NCBI GenBank assembly: GCA_036881905.1
Contig: JBAJNN010000011.1
Span: forward strand, 1 to 61,909
Direction of reading: 5' to 3'
Length of the DNA: 61,909 nt
Source of the DNA: JBAJNN01 sp036881905
GTDB lineage: Bacteria > Pseudomonadota > Alphaproteobacteria > Rhizobiales > Im1
This document shows, piece by piece, positions 45,305 through 54,945 of this stretch (position 1 is its first letter; each line of letters opens with the position of its first letter). The position numbers and the translations under genes are program-made. The notes beneath the pieces were generated by a model. The model saw only the letters and a list, made by a program, of their open reading frames with translations, was not told where the DNA came from and made no database searches.

Positions 45305-48300
45305 ATGGCTAAGACACATTCTCCGCCCGTTCCTTTCGTGCATTTACATGTGCATTCCGCCTTTTCGTTGCTCGAAGGGGCGTTGACCATCGAACGGCTC
45401 GCTGAACTGTGCGTCCGCCATCGCATGCCGGCCTTGGCCTTAAGCGACACTGGCAATTTGTTCGGAGCGCTGGAATTTTCCGAAATGCTTAGCCATGCCG
45501 GGGTGCAACCCATCACCGGTTGCGCATTGAAGGTCAGTTTCGCAAACATCGCGGAAAAATGCGGAGGGCGCTTCAACGGCCATCGCGCGGCACAGAGCGG
45601 ACAGATCGCCTCTCTGATTCTCCTAGCCAAGGACAAAACCGGCTATGCCAATCTGGTAAAACTGTCCAGCCGGGCCTTTTTGCACACGGAAGATACCGCA
45701 CAGCCGCATATTTCGGCCAACTGTCTTGAAACCCGCGCTCAGGGCCTGATCTGTCTGACCGGAGGGCCATCGGGGCCGGTCAACCGGGCGCTGGTCGATG
45801 GCAACGAAGCCTTGGCCTGCAGGCTTGTCGAGCAGCTCAAGGCACTGTTTCCAGGCCGGCTTTATGTTGAATTGCAACGCCATGATCATGAGACGGAAAA
45901 TGCGGCGGAACCGGGGTTGATCGGTCTTGCTCACGAGCAGAACCTCCCGCTGGTTGCGACGAACGAAGCCTATTTCGCCGCTAGGGACGATTTCGAGGCC
46001 CATGATGCTTTGCTCTGCATTGCACAGGCAACGGCCATTGCCGCTGAGGATCGCCGCCGGTTGACGCCGGAGCATTTTTTCAAGTCACCGCAGCGGATGG
46101 CGGAGCTTTTCGCCGATGTTCCCGAAGCCGTCCGGAATACCGTCGAGATAGCGCGCCGCTGCTCGTTCAGGCCCAAACCCCGCGCGGCGATCCTGCCACG
46201 ATATGCGACCGGCAAGGGGGACATGGATGAAGCGGAGGAATTGCGCCGCCAGTCTCGCGACGGCCTGAAGCAACGCCTCTCAAAGCCTGGTCCGGCCACG
46301 GGTCGCGAGGCACAAGACTACCATGCAAGGCTGGATTATGAGCTTGATGTCATCATCAAAATGGGCTTTCCCGGCTACTTCCTGATCGTGGCTGATTTCA
46401 TCAAAAAGGCCAGGGAAAGCGGCATTCCGGTCGGGCCGGGACGAGGCTCGGGCGCCGGATCGCTTGTCGCCTACGCGCTCACCATCACCGATCTCGATCC
46501 TCTGCAATTCAATCTGCTTTTTGAGCGTTTTCTTAATCCCGATCGGGTGTCGATGCCGGATTTCGACATAGATTTTTGTCAGGAGCGCCGCGATGAGATT
46601 ATCGATTATGTGCAACATAAATACGGCCGCGACCGGGTTGCCCAGATCATTACCTTTGGAAAACTGGCGAGCCGGGCCGTGTGTCGCGATGTCGGCCGTG
46701 TCCTCCAGATGCCTTATGGTCAGGTTGACCGGCTATGCAAGCTCATTCCGAATAATCCGGCCAATCCGGTGACGCTCGCTGAGGCCGTCGAGAGCGAGCC
46801 GCGTTTGCAAGAGGCCCGCGACAGCAGCGAAGATGTCCGCATGATGCTGAGTATCGGCCTTAAACTGGAGGGCCTTTACCGGCACGCCTCAACCCACGCC
46901 GCCGGTGTGGTGATTGCCGAACGCCCGCTCGACGAGTTGGTGCCACTCTACCGCGACCCGCGTTCGGACATGCCCGTCACCCAGTTCAATATGAAATGGG
47001 TTGAAAAGGCCGGGCTGGTGAAGTTCGACTTTTTGGGGCTGAAAACGCTGAGCGTGCTCGACCGGGCCGTCAGGTTGATTCGACGCAAAGTCGCTGATTT
47101 CCAACTGGACGCCATTGCCTATACCGACCCGAAAACCTACGAGATGCTCACCACCGGCGACACTGTCGGCGTGTTCCAGCTTGAAAGTTCAGGATTCAAG
47201 GATCTCTTACGCAAGGCGCGGCCGAACTGTATTGAGGATATTATCGCCCTTATCGCGCTCTACCGCCCGGGGCCCATGGAAAATATTCCCAAATATCTCG
47301 CCGCCAAACATGGCGAGGAGGCGCCGGAGTTTCTCCACGATATCGTGACGCCGATTACCGCCGATACTTACGGCGTCATTATTTACCAGGAGCAGGTGGT
47401 GCAGATTGCGCAAGCCTTGTCGGGTTACAGCTTTGCCGAGGCCGATTTGTTGCGCCGCGCCATGGGTAAGAAGATCAAATCGGAGATGGACCGGCAGAAG
47501 ATTCGGTTCGTCGATGGCGCGATCGAGCGTGGCGTTGACCGGGCGCGCGCGGAATTCATCTTCGATCTGGTCGCCAAATTCGCCGGCTATGGCTTCAACA
47601 AGGCGCATTCGGCCTGTTATGCAGTGATCGCCTATCGAACCGCCTATCTGAAAGCCAATTATCCCGTCGAATTCCTGGCCGCCTCGATGACGCTCGATGC
47701 CGGAAACACGGAAAAACTTCACGCTTTCAAACGCGAGGCGGAGCGGTTGGGCATTACCGTCACCCCGCCCTCGGTCGACACATCGCAAGGCGAATTTGTC
47801 GTTGAGGATGGCCGGATTCACTATTCGCTGGCGGCATTGAAGAATGTCGGGCGCCAGGCGGTCGACCACATCGTCGATGAGAGCAAGAAAAATGGCCCTT
47901 ATCGTTCACTTGACGATTTCGCGCGCCGCGTTGAACCGCAGGTGTTGACCAAACGCATGCTGGAGACCCTTATTCTTTCCGGCGCGTTCGATATCTTCGA
48001 GCGCAACCGCGCCCGGCTCTTCGCCGGCGTGGACGCCATTATGGATGTGGCCGAGCGCAGCGCTCAGGATGCGCGGTCCGGCCAGACAGATCTGTTTGCC
48101 GCAACCGGCAAAAGCGAGGGCATACCCCTGCCCGAAACCGAGCCATGGCTGCCGATGGAACAATTGTCGCGCGAACAGGAAGCTGTCGGGTTTTATCTCT
48201 CCGGCCACCCGCTTGATGACTACATGAAGCCGCTGGAACGGATCGGCGTCGAGAGCTGGGCGGTGTTTGCCGGCAAGGTCAGGACCAGGGGCCTATCGGC

Positions 48301-48772
48301 CGGGCGGCTGGCCGGCACGGTGACCTATCGCCGCGAGCGTCGCTCCAAAAACGGCAACCGTTTCGCCTTTGCCGGTTTCTCCGACCCGACGGGGCAATTC
48401 GAGACCATCGTATTCTCCGACCAGCTTGACGGGCTGCGCGACATGCTGGAGCCGGGCAATGCGGTTTTGTTGCGGGTTGACGCCGAGGCGGATGGGGATG
48501 ACATTCGCCTGCGGCTTGTGTCCTGCGATCCATTGGAAAAGGTGGCGGGCAATATCACTTCGGGGATTGTTGTCCTGATCGGCGATGAAACGCCGCTTGA
48601 AGCCCTATCGCACCGCCTTGCCAATGGTGGGCGCGGGCTTGTGCGTCTGGTCGTGCGGACCGCGGAGTGTGGTGATGTCGTGCTTTCGCTCGGCGATACA
48701 TTTACCCTCACCCCGCAGATAAAATCGGCGATAAAAGCCATTCCGGGCGTGCTGGATGTGCGCGATTTGTGA
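45305..48772 (+). CDS. dnaE: DNA polymerase III alpha subunit
   Basis: 1155 residues, the main replicative polymerase. The PHP domain begins FVHLHVHSAFSLLEGAL. The polymerase part has GPGRGSGAGSLVAYALTITDLDP and the catalytic PDFDIDFCQERRDEIIDYV, plus RHASTHAAGVVIA and YRPGPMENIPKYLA. The C-terminus has the OB-fold (AGTVTYRRERRSKNGNRFAFAGFSDPTGQFE). The whole 3.5 kb is open without defect. The start at 45305 is the family N-terminus; an in-frame codon at 45239 lies inside the inverted-repeat element, whose insertion likely altered the promoter. Confidence 0.95.
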   Translation: MAKTHSPPVPFVHLHVHSAFSLLEGALTIERLAELCVRHRMPALALSDTGNLFGALEFSEMLSHAGVQPITGCALKVSFANIAEKCGGRFNGHRAAQSGQIASLILLAKDKTGYANLVKLSSRAFLHTEDTAQPHISANCLETRAQGLICLTGGPSGPVNRALVDGNEALACRLVEQLKALFPGRLYVELQRHDHETENAAEPGLIGLAHEQNLPLVATNEAYFAARDDFEAHDALLCIAQATAIAAEDRRRLTPEHFFKSPQRMAELFADVPEAVRNTVEIARRCSFRPKPRAAILPRYATGKGDMDEAEELRRQSRDGLKQRLSKPGPATGREAQDYHARLDYELDVIIKMGFPGYFLIVADFIKKARESGIPVGPGRGSGAGSLVAYALTITDLDPLQFNLLFERFLNPDRVSMPDFDIDFCQERRDEIIDYVQHKYGRDRVAQIITFGKLASRAVCRDVGRVLQMPYGQVDRLCKLIPNNPANPVTLAEAVESEPRLQEARDSSEDVRMMLSIGLKLEGLYRHASTHAAGVVIAERPLDELVPLYRDPRSDMPVTQFNMKWVEKAGLVKFDFLGLKTLSVLDRAVRLIRRKVADFQLDAIAYTDPKTYEMLTTGDTVGVFQLESSGFKDLLRKARPNCIEDIIALIALYRPGPMENIPKYLAAKHGEEAPEFLHDIVTPITADTYGVIIYQEQVVQIAQALSGYSFAEADLLRRAMGKKIKSEMDRQKIRFVDGAIERGVDRARAEFIFDLVAKFAGYGFNKAHSACYAVIAYRTAYLKANYPVEFLAASMTLDAGNTEKLHAFKREAERLGITVTPPSVDTSQGEFVVEDGRIHYSLAALKNVGRQAVDHIVDESKKNGPYRSLDDFARRVEPQVLTKRMLETLILSGAFDIFERNRARLFAGVDAIMDVAERSAQDARSGQTDLFAATGKSEGIPLPETEPWLPMEQLSREQEAVGFYLSGHPLDDYMKPLERIGVESWAVFAGKVRTRGLSAGRLAGTVTYRRERRSKNGNRFAFAGFSDPTGQFETIVFSDQLDGLRDMLEPGNAVLLRVDAEADGDDIRLRLVSCDPLEKVAGNITSGIVVLIGDETPLEALSHRLANGGRGLVRLVVRTAECGDVVLSLGDTFTLTPQIKSAIKAIPGVLDVRDL

Positions 48773-49237
48773 CACGGAGAGGTCAAGTCAGGGACGGAGG
48801 CTGTCCGGGTTCCCTCCGTGGGCATTGATCGCGCCGCCCCGGCTTCATCGAAGAGATGCCGGGCGATACCGGTTTGGGCAAAGCATGAGCCACGCTGGAC
48901 TGTCGGGGACTTCAACCGGCAGGATGACGGATGCGGGATTGGGTCGGGGTGCCACATATAGAGGATATGGCAGCCGAAATTTCAGGCCACCTTTGCGTCC
49001 CCCGTACGATAAAAGGGCTGCCAGTGTAGATTACTCGCCAGCCGGATCGTCATTCATGACGAGGACCTCAACCATGCCCGCACCTGGCAAGACAGGGCGG
49101 CCGGGCGGCGCATCTACCCGCCCCCGCCGCCAGCACCCGCATACGGACCAATACGACTTTATGCTCCGCAATACCTTGTTCCCGGCCTGGACGCGACGGC
49201 TCCATGCAAGACAATTCCTGATCAAGAAAATATAGTC
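48773..49237. other. Gene-free region downstream of dnaE
   Basis: No gene is recognised. A hairpin (ACGGAGG at 48794-48800 with CCTCCGT at 48813-48819) follows dnaE without a T-run and may be a weak terminator. Frames crossing the region lack start signals and family motifs. Confidence 0.35.
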
Positions 49238-49390
49238 GAGTATATTTAAAAGCTCAATATTTTTTGCTATTCGTGTCGTCAATGGGTTCGTCTTTGATGC
49301 TCATCAACACAATTTAAGTTAAATTTTGCTTCTTAAAAATTCCATCTCCTCGCCACTACTCTCCAAAGTTTTAGGTTTTTAGAGGCGTTC
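49238..49390 (-). mobile_element. MITE-like element, copy 3 (TSD AGTC)
   Basis: A 153-bp block flanked by AGTC on both sides (49234-49237 and 49391-49394). Read on the minus strand it starts GAACGCCTCTAAAAACCTAA and contains TGAGCATCAAAGACGAACCC and GACGACACGAATAGCA, matching copy 2 closely at both positions. Its far end (GAGTATATTTAAAAGCTC on plus) is the more diverged repeat. It lies right at the end of the dead thiG gene. Confidence 0.8.
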
Positions 49391-50183
49391 AGTCGGGAAT
49401 CAGATGAAAGTGCCCGGTTACGGCAATTCCGCTATGCCCAAAACGGGGGTCGAGGGCACGGCCGTCGCGTCGCTCCATTGGGCCGGCGCGATAAGCAAGC
49501 CGCCCGGCTTTGACAGCACATGCCATTGCGCGCGCCGTGGTCACCGCATCCCCGGCCATGGCCACGGCCGTATTCATCAAAACCGCATCCATGCCGATTT
49601 CCACGGCCTGCATCGCGTCGGACGGATGCCCGATACCAGCATCGACGATCAATAATGCTTCGGGGAAACAGGCCCGCATCGCGCGCAGCGCATCCGGGTT
49701 GCGCAGCCCCTGGCCCGACCCGATAGGCGAACCCCAGGGTATCAGCACTTCACAGCCCGCTTCGATCAGCTTTTCACCCACGATCGGATCATCGGTGGTA
49801 TAGGGAAAATCTGAAAACCTTCGTGGGCAAGGTGGCGTGCGGCTTCGACAAGACCGAAAACATCCGGCTGCAATGTGTCGCAATGGCCTATCACTTCCAG
49901 TTTGATCCAGCCGTGTCCCAAAAAGATCGCGCGCCATATGCGCCGTTGTCAAAGCCTCTTTCACCGAGTGGCAACCGGCGGTGATCGGCAGGATGTGACA
50001 GCTGGTCTCACGTAATATTTCCCAGAATCCGGCACCGCTACCGTCGGCGTTTTCACGGCGCAGACTCACCGTGACAATCTCGGCGCCGCCGGCCGCAATC
50101 GTGGATTTCAGGATTTGCGGCGAGGTATATTGCGCCGTTCCAAGCAACGGGGAGGAGGTGATTTCAGTGCCGTAAAAACGCAT
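49389..50183 (-). pseudogene. thiG: Thiazole synthase ThiG, two frameshifts
   Basis: ThiG forms the thiazole ring of thiamin from deoxyxylulose 5-phosphate, dehydroglycine and ThiS-thiocarboxylate. The ends are normal: MRFYGTEITSSPLLGTAQYTSP, IVTVSLRRENADG, and after the break FPYTTDDPIVGEKLIEAGCEVLIPWGSPIGSGQG and LIVDAGIGHPSDAMQAVEIGMDAVLMNTAVA. Between about 49915 and 49808 the reading frame is wrong. The neighbouring frame holds the true segment WIKLEVIGHCDTLQPDVFGLVEAARHLAHEGFQIF. One extra and one missing base enclose it. The catalytic Schiff-base Lys of WIKLEV lies in the lost part, so the product is inactive. Confidence 0.85.
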
Positions 50184-50184
50184 A

Positions 50185-50383
50185 TCAGCCCTCCTGCATC
50201 GGGGCCAGAATCTCCAGCCGGTCGCCATCGTGCAGTTTTGTCGAGGCCCTCAGGTCTCGGGCGATGAAAAGTCCATTCACGGCCGTGGCCACCGCCTGGC
50301 CACCAAACCCCAACCCGTGCAAAGCCCCCCTCAAGCGTCGTGGTCGTGACGTGACGCGGTTCGGCGTTAACGACAATATTCAT
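50185..50383 (-). pseudogene. thiS: Sulfur carrier protein ThiS, one frameshift
   Basis: The start MNIVVNAEPRHVTTTTLEG is in one frame and ALHGLGFGGQAVATAVNGLFIARD, then HDGDRLEILAPMQEG in another. The switch lies in a run of G near 50325, where one extra G explains it. The ubiquitin-like fold would need both halves joined. The usual C-terminal ending is GG; here it is EG, a further oddity. It overlaps the thiO end and precedes thiG by one base. Confidence 0.8.
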
Positions 50384-51320
50384 CATATCTTTCCCTCAAC
50401 AACAAGCCGTATTGCACCCTTCGCGCCATTTCGGGGGCCAAAAGAAATCCATGTCGATAGAGTCCGTTCAGGTAGAGTGCGCTGTTTTCTTCTATGAGTC
50501 GAGGGAAGTTGTCGGGAAAAGCCAGCCGCAGGCCCGCACCGGTTTCGACCACCTTTGCCTCGGCGAAAGCGGGATGCAGAGCATAAGCGGCACTCAAAAA
50601 ATCCGCTCAGCGATCGCACTGTCGGCGGGCGCGACGAGCTGCTCTCGATCACTGTCGCACCGACCATATAGCGGCTGTTTTCCCGTGGCACAATGTATTG
50701 GAATACGTGGGTGCAACAGCCTGACGCGGCGGGTGATCTCAATTTCGGGACAATGCAGAATGACCATTTCTCCGCGTACCGGGCACACCCTCTTGAGGTG
50801 AGCGTTCACTCCGGTGCAATCCAGATCGACCCGGGCCGGGGCGGGGGCGCCAAGGCAAATCTCTCCGCCCAGCTCGGTAATCTTCGCGGCCGGGTCCCGC
50901 AATGCCCGACATGGGTCGAGATGAGCTTCTTTGCAACAAAAAAGGGCTTGTGCAAAGCGTTCCGACAATTTCGGTTCCAGCGCCGATAGTTCATCCTGAC
51001 AGATGCGCGCCAATCCATATGTCCGATGGGAAAAGCGCGTCAACTCGGCCCGAGCGCGGGCGGGCCACAACCAGCGTGCCGCTGCGCGTCACCGGTGTGA
51101 CTTCATCCCACCAATCCGTGGCCTTGGCGCCCAGTGTAACGACAATATCCTCGGCAGTTTCGCGTTCACACCAAGGGGCAAGCATGCCCCCCGCATGGCG
51201 CGCGGTGCCCTCCCCGCCAATTGCCGCGCCGCGTTCGAACAGCCTGATCCGCGCCCCGCGCCTGAGAAGCTCAAGCGCCACAGCCAGACCGGCAACGCCT
51301 GCCCCGGCGATGAAAATCAT
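50383..51320 (-). pseudogene. thiO: Glycine oxidase ThiO, several frameshifts
   Basis: ThiO makes the dehydroglycine used by ThiG. The first part (MIFIAGAGVAGLAVALELLRRGARIRLFERG) carries the FAD-binding GxGxxG and runs to GTLVVARPRSG. The next piece (ICQDELSALEPKLSERFAQALF, DCTGVNAHLKRVCPVRGEMVILHCPEIEITRRVRLLHPRIPI) is in a second frame, FQYIVPRENSRYMVGATVIES in a third, and AAYALHPAFAEAKVVETGAGLRLAFPDNFPRL, NGLYRHGFLLAPEMA in a further change. At least three indels. Order thiO-thiS-thiG is standard, so the whole operon is dead. Confidence 0.85.
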
Positions 51321-51541
51321 TCGCCCGTTTCCCCGGCGCAGGTGCAAAGATCGAACACCTTCCCAACGTTTCACGACCGCCGCCCGCGTTTTCCTCTCTT
51401 TGCACTGACTCTATTCATCCGATACTTGGCCTGACAACGGCCACTGTGGGCTATATTTATCGATTATCGGCATAATGGCAGATAGCCGCGGGAGGAGCGG
51501 GCAACCGGCCTGATATGGCGGGATTGGCTGGCGGTGTTGCA

Positions 51542-52285
51542 TCACTCATCATAATCGATATGGCTGAGATAAAGGCCGTGGGCGGGCGCGACCGGGCCGC
51601 AGGCCGATCTGTCACGGGCGTCGAGGGCTCGTCTTATGTCATCGGCACGCCAGGCTCCCTGCCCGACCCGCTCAAGCGTGCCGACGATGGAGCGGACCTG
51701 CTTGTGCAGAAAGGAGCGCGCGCAAACGGTTAGCCTCACCTCTTCTCCCCTGTGCTCGATGATCAGGGCTTTGAGGGTTTTAACCGGCGAAGCGGCCTGA
51801 CACTCGCCTGAGCGGAAAGTGGTGAAATCGTGACAGCCGATCAGATGGCGCGCGCCTTCCCGCATCGCCGCAATGTTAAGCGGGGGCCTGACCAGCCAGG
51901 CGCGGTTTCGATCGATGGCGAGCGGACTGCGTCTGTTGACGATGCGATAGAGATAATGCCGGCATGTCGCGCTGAATCGGGCGTGAAAATCCTCTTCCAT
52001 TCGTTTCGCCGCAAGGATGGTGACGGGAAACGGCTTCAAATGGTGATTAAGCCCGTCGCGCACCGTGTGCTCGGGCCAGAGGCGATTGAAATCAACATGG
52101 GCGACCTGACCGAGCGCATGGACGCCGGCATCGGTTCGCCCGGCGCCATAGGGGCGGGCCGCTTCTCCGGTCAGGGCTTTTACGGCCCTCTCAAGCACCT
52201 CTTGGACACCCAGCCCGTTGGTTTGGTGTTGCCAGCCGACGAATTTCGTGCCATCATACTCGATCATGAGCTTGTAGCGTGGCAT
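51542..52285 (-). CDS. truA: tRNA pseudouridine(38-40) synthase TruA
   Basis: 247 residues. It modifies uridines in the tRNA anticodon arm. The family N-terminus MPRYKLMIEYDGTKFVGWQHQ starts at 52285. The catalytic Asp is in AGRTDAGVHALGQVAHVDF, followed by HARFSATCRHYLYRIVN, HDFTTFRSGECQAASPVKTL and SFLHKQVRSIVGTLERVG. The frame extends to 52363 without homology. Monocistronic, divergent from bioY. Confidence 0.93.
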   Translation of the reverse strand: MPRYKLMIEYDGTKFVGWQHQTNGLGVQEVLERAVKALTGEAARPYGAGRTDAGVHALGQVAHVDFNRLWPEHTVRDGLNHHLKPFPVTILAAKRMEEDFHARFSATCRHYLYRIVNRRSPLAIDRNRAWLVRPPLNIAAMREGARHLIGCHDFTTFRSGECQAASPVKTLKALIIEHRGEEVRLTVCARSFLHKQVRSIVGTLERVGQGAWRADDIRRALDARDRSACGPVAPAHGLYLSHIDYDE

Positions 52286-52407
52286 GAATCGGTCTTTCGG
52301 TGCTCTCTCGTGCCTGGTCTGCAAGTCATATGACACACGGTTGCAAAAACCCGCAAAGCGCATGACTTTCCAAGTCGTTTGCCTCGCGTTTTCAAGAGGA
52401 AAATCTC

Positions 52408-53001
52408 ATGTCTTTCCCATCGGCTCAAGCCCTGACCAATGTTCTCTCCCCGGCTTACTTACAAAAACGGTCCCTGGCCTGGCAGGCGACGGCTGTGGTC
52501 GTCGGCAGCCTGTTTCTCACAATTTCGTCCTATATTGAAGTTCCAATGGTCCCGGTCCCCATCAACATGCAGACCTTTGCCGTAAGCCTTGTGGGCGCGC
52601 TTTACGGCTGGCGGGTTGGAGCCGTTACCATCGTGGCGTGGCTCCTCGAAGGCGCCGCCGGATTGCCCGTGCTCTCCGGGGGTGCCGGCGGGTATATTCA
52701 TTTTATCGGCCCGACAGCGGGTTATCTGTTCGCCTTCCCGATTATGGGGGTTATCATCGGGGCCTTGTGCGAACGCGGCTGGAATGGCGATCGGGTCTTC
52801 CTTGCCTTCATCGCCATGATGATAGGCGGCACTGTTTGTCTGGCACTCGGCGCCGTCTGGCTGGCCCTCACCATCGGCTTTGAAAAGGCCATCGCCTATG
52901 GCGTGGCGCCATTTCTTGTCGGCGATGTTCTCAAAGCCGCTCTCGGCGCGGCCACTTTAAAGGGGCTGGCGGTGATCAGGGGAAGGCTTTCCGCCTCGTG
53001 A
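52408..53001 (+). CDS. bioY: Biotin transporter substrate-binding subunit BioY
   Basis: 197 residues with six membrane segments. The BioY signature is visible: VPMVPVPINMQTFAVSLVGALYGWRVGAVTIVAWLLEGAAGLPVLSGGAGG and FIGPTAGYLFAFP. BioY binds biotin as an ECF-type S component. No bioM/bioN genes are adjacent, so it may act alone or with a shared energising module. The next gene starts in its stop codon. Confidence 0.92.
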   Translation: MSFPSAQALTNVLSPAYLQKRSLAWQATAVVVGSLFLTISSYIEVPMVPVPINMQTFAVSLVGALYGWRVGAVTIVAWLLEGAAGLPVLSGGAGGYIHFIGPTAGYLFAFPIMGVIIGALCERGWNGDRVFLAFIAMMIGGTVCLALGAVWLALTIGFEKAIAYGVAPFLVGDVLKAALGAATLKGLAVIRGRLSAS

Positions 53002-53417
53002 CGGTAGCTTTGCGTCCCCATCACTTGCTTTGTCTGCTGACCTATAGCGGCGAGGGCTATAATAGCGCGTTTGTAGCCAATTTCGACTCGATTGCCGAAC
53101 GGATCGGGCAAGGAGAAGACATTCATGTCGTCTGCGGACCCGACGATATATGCGCGGTATTGCTCGATGAGCCTGACTGTCATTGCTTGGAGGAGCGCGC
53201 GCGTGAGCGCGATCGCTTGGCGGCGGTCGACATAGAGGCGGCCTCAGGTCAAGCCGTCGATACGGGTGGGGCGTTTGTGCTGGATGTCGCTGCGCTTGGC
53301 TCCCTGCGCCGGGCCTTTTCGCGCGGAGCGATCCGCAAGGCGTGTCGGGGCTGCGAGTGGGAGGGCCTATGCACCAGAATCGCCAAGGCAAGCTATGCTC
53401 GCGCAGTGATCCGGTAG
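52998..53417 (+). CDS. DUF1284 domain protein
   Basis: 139 residues of the DUF1284 family: LRPHHLLCLLTYSGEGYNSAFVANFDSIAERIGQGEDIHVVCGPDDICAVLL and several Cys (CHCLEERARERD, CRGCEWEGLC), which could hold a metal or Fe-S cluster. Biochemical role unknown. The GTG start overlaps the bioY TGA by four bases, so the two are translationally coupled, suggesting a link to biotin or cofactor uptake; that link is inference. Confidence 0.82.
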   Translation: MTVALRPHHLLCLLTYSGEGYNSAFVANFDSIAERIGQGEDIHVVCGPDDICAVLLDEPDCHCLEERARERDRLAAVDIEAASGQAVDTGGAFVLDVAALGSLRRAFSRGAIRKACRGCEWEGLCTRIAKASYARAVIR

Positions 53418-53464
53418 GCTTTCAGGTCCGTAGTGACGGACATGTCTTGGGCTCATCCCCCATC

Positions 53465-54685
53465 TTACTTTCGCAGAGGTGGCCCCGTGCCACGATTATT
53501 GCCGCTTTTCGCACGGGGAACGCTGATTTGCGCAAGGTCGTGGGGGGAAAGTTCCCGACAATAGGCTCCCTGTCGGTGTAGATATTCGCAAAGTCTCCGG
53601 CTTTGCGCCCGGGACAGAGAATCGACGATCGCCAGGTGGTCTTTACGGCCGGGTGGTTGGGTTATAACGCTGCGTCCACCATAAAACACATAGCGCGTGG
53701 CGGCGAGCTGGCGGACGAGGAGCGCCGTCGCCTCATTCGGCGAGGAACCTCGACCGAGAACGGCGCTCCAGCCGTGGAGATCGCCGAACGGAGTGGTTTT
53801 AAGGCTCTGTTCACGCTTGCAGACGCTACCCGCCATATCCTGAGGGGCTTCGATAGGCAGCCCACTATCCGGCAGCGCCTCAACGGACTTGATTCCGTTG
53901 CCGGCGCCATCGGCAAAGCCGGTTTCCAACAACGCCCGCGCCGTATTGTCGGCCGCCTCTTTGCTCTCGGCGCCAAGAACGATGGCGACAAGCCTGCGGC
54001 CGTTGCGCGTGGCGCTGGCGACAATATTATAGCCGGAATTGCAAATAAATCCGTTCTTAATACCATCGATACCCGCCATTTTACCCAATAGCGTATTGCG
54101 GTTGTGGTAACGCTTGTTGCCGATGGTCACAGAGGGTTCGGAAAAATAATGGAAATCATCGGGGAAATCGCGGATCAGCGCATCAACGAGGATGGCAAGG
54201 TCATGCGCGGTGGTCACTTGGCGCACATCCGGCAACCCGCTTGGGTTGGCGTAATAGGTTCCGGTCATTGCCAGTTGCCGCGCCGTATCGTTCATCAGGC
54301 GCACGAAATTCTCCTCGCTTCCGCCGACAGTCTCGGCCAAAGCCATGGCGATATCGTTGGCGGAAAATGCGAGCAGCGCTTTGAGCGCCAGATCGACGCT
54401 GATCAAGGATCCGGCTGCAATGCCGAGCCTGGAGACAGGCTGTGCATGAGCGCGCTTTGAAATCACAACGCGTTCATTGCGTGATATTTTTCCTCGGCTG
54501 ATGGCGGTGAATGTGACATAGGCAGTCATGAGCTTGGTCAGAGAGGCCGGATACCAAGGCTCATTGACCCCTTGTGTTTCGAGCACGCTTTCATCGGCGG
54601 CGTCGAAGACGAGAGACGGATTGCCCATACTACACCGTGTGGTCAAGAAGGTGGCGAGGGCAGCTATGGTAATGATTGCCGTCAT
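53465..54685 (-). CDS. dacA: D-alanyl-D-alanine carboxypeptidase (PBP5/6-type)
   Basis: Trims the terminal D-Ala from peptidoglycan stem peptides. The transpeptidase-fold motifs are all there: SxxK in PASLTKLMTAYV, SxN in FSANDIAMALAE and KxG in GIDGIKNGFICNSGYNIVASA. A hydrophobic leader (TAIITIAALATFLTT) precedes them. The C-terminal ~100 residues look like a SPOR-type domain (RAQSRRLCEYLHRQGAYCREL), common in alphaproteobacterial DacA. The start is uncertain: ATG 54685 gives a normal signal anchor; ATG 54814 adds 43 residues. Convergent with the DUF1284 gene. Confidence 0.87.
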   Translation of the reverse strand: MTAIITIAALATFLTTRCSMGNPSLVFDAADESVLETQGVNEPWYPASLTKLMTAYVTFTAISRGKISRNERVVISKRAHAQPVSRLGIAAGSLISVDLALKALLAFSANDIAMALAETVGGSEENFVRLMNDTARQLAMTGTYYANPSGLPDVRQVTTAHDLAILVDALIRDFPDDFHYFSEPSVTIGNKRYHNRNTLLGKMAGIDGIKNGFICNSGYNIVASATRNGRRLVAIVLGAESKEAADNTARALLETGFADGAGNGIKSVEALPDSGLPIEAPQDMAGSVCKREQSLKTTPFGDLHGWSAVLGRGSSPNEATALLVRQLAATRYVFYGGRSVITQPPGRKDHLAIVDSLSRAQSRRLCEYLHRQGAYCRELSPHDLAQISVPRAKSGNNRGTGPPLRK

Positions 54686-54945
54686 CCGCAATGAAAACAG
54701 GCGTCTTCCTTTCAGGGGATTGTTTTTGTAATTTGTTTTCAAGGCTTGATCGTATTGCCGTTGACAACGGCGATTCGGCGATATCCGCGCCATTGGGAAA
54801 GCAAAGGAATGCATGTTTGATGGTGTATCCTCTTTGAAAAAGATGGATTATAGTGTGCAAGTCAGGCTACGCTTGGCGAAGCGGGCCTGAACCCCGAATC
54901 AAAGTCCTTCATGGAGGATCGATGCTCCGAGAGGTTTGAGACCGA

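Noticed and set aside
51321..51541. TPP riboswitch in front of thiO
   Set aside because: I looked on the minus strand for the CTGAGA and the ACCTGATCTGG...GCG core and found neither.
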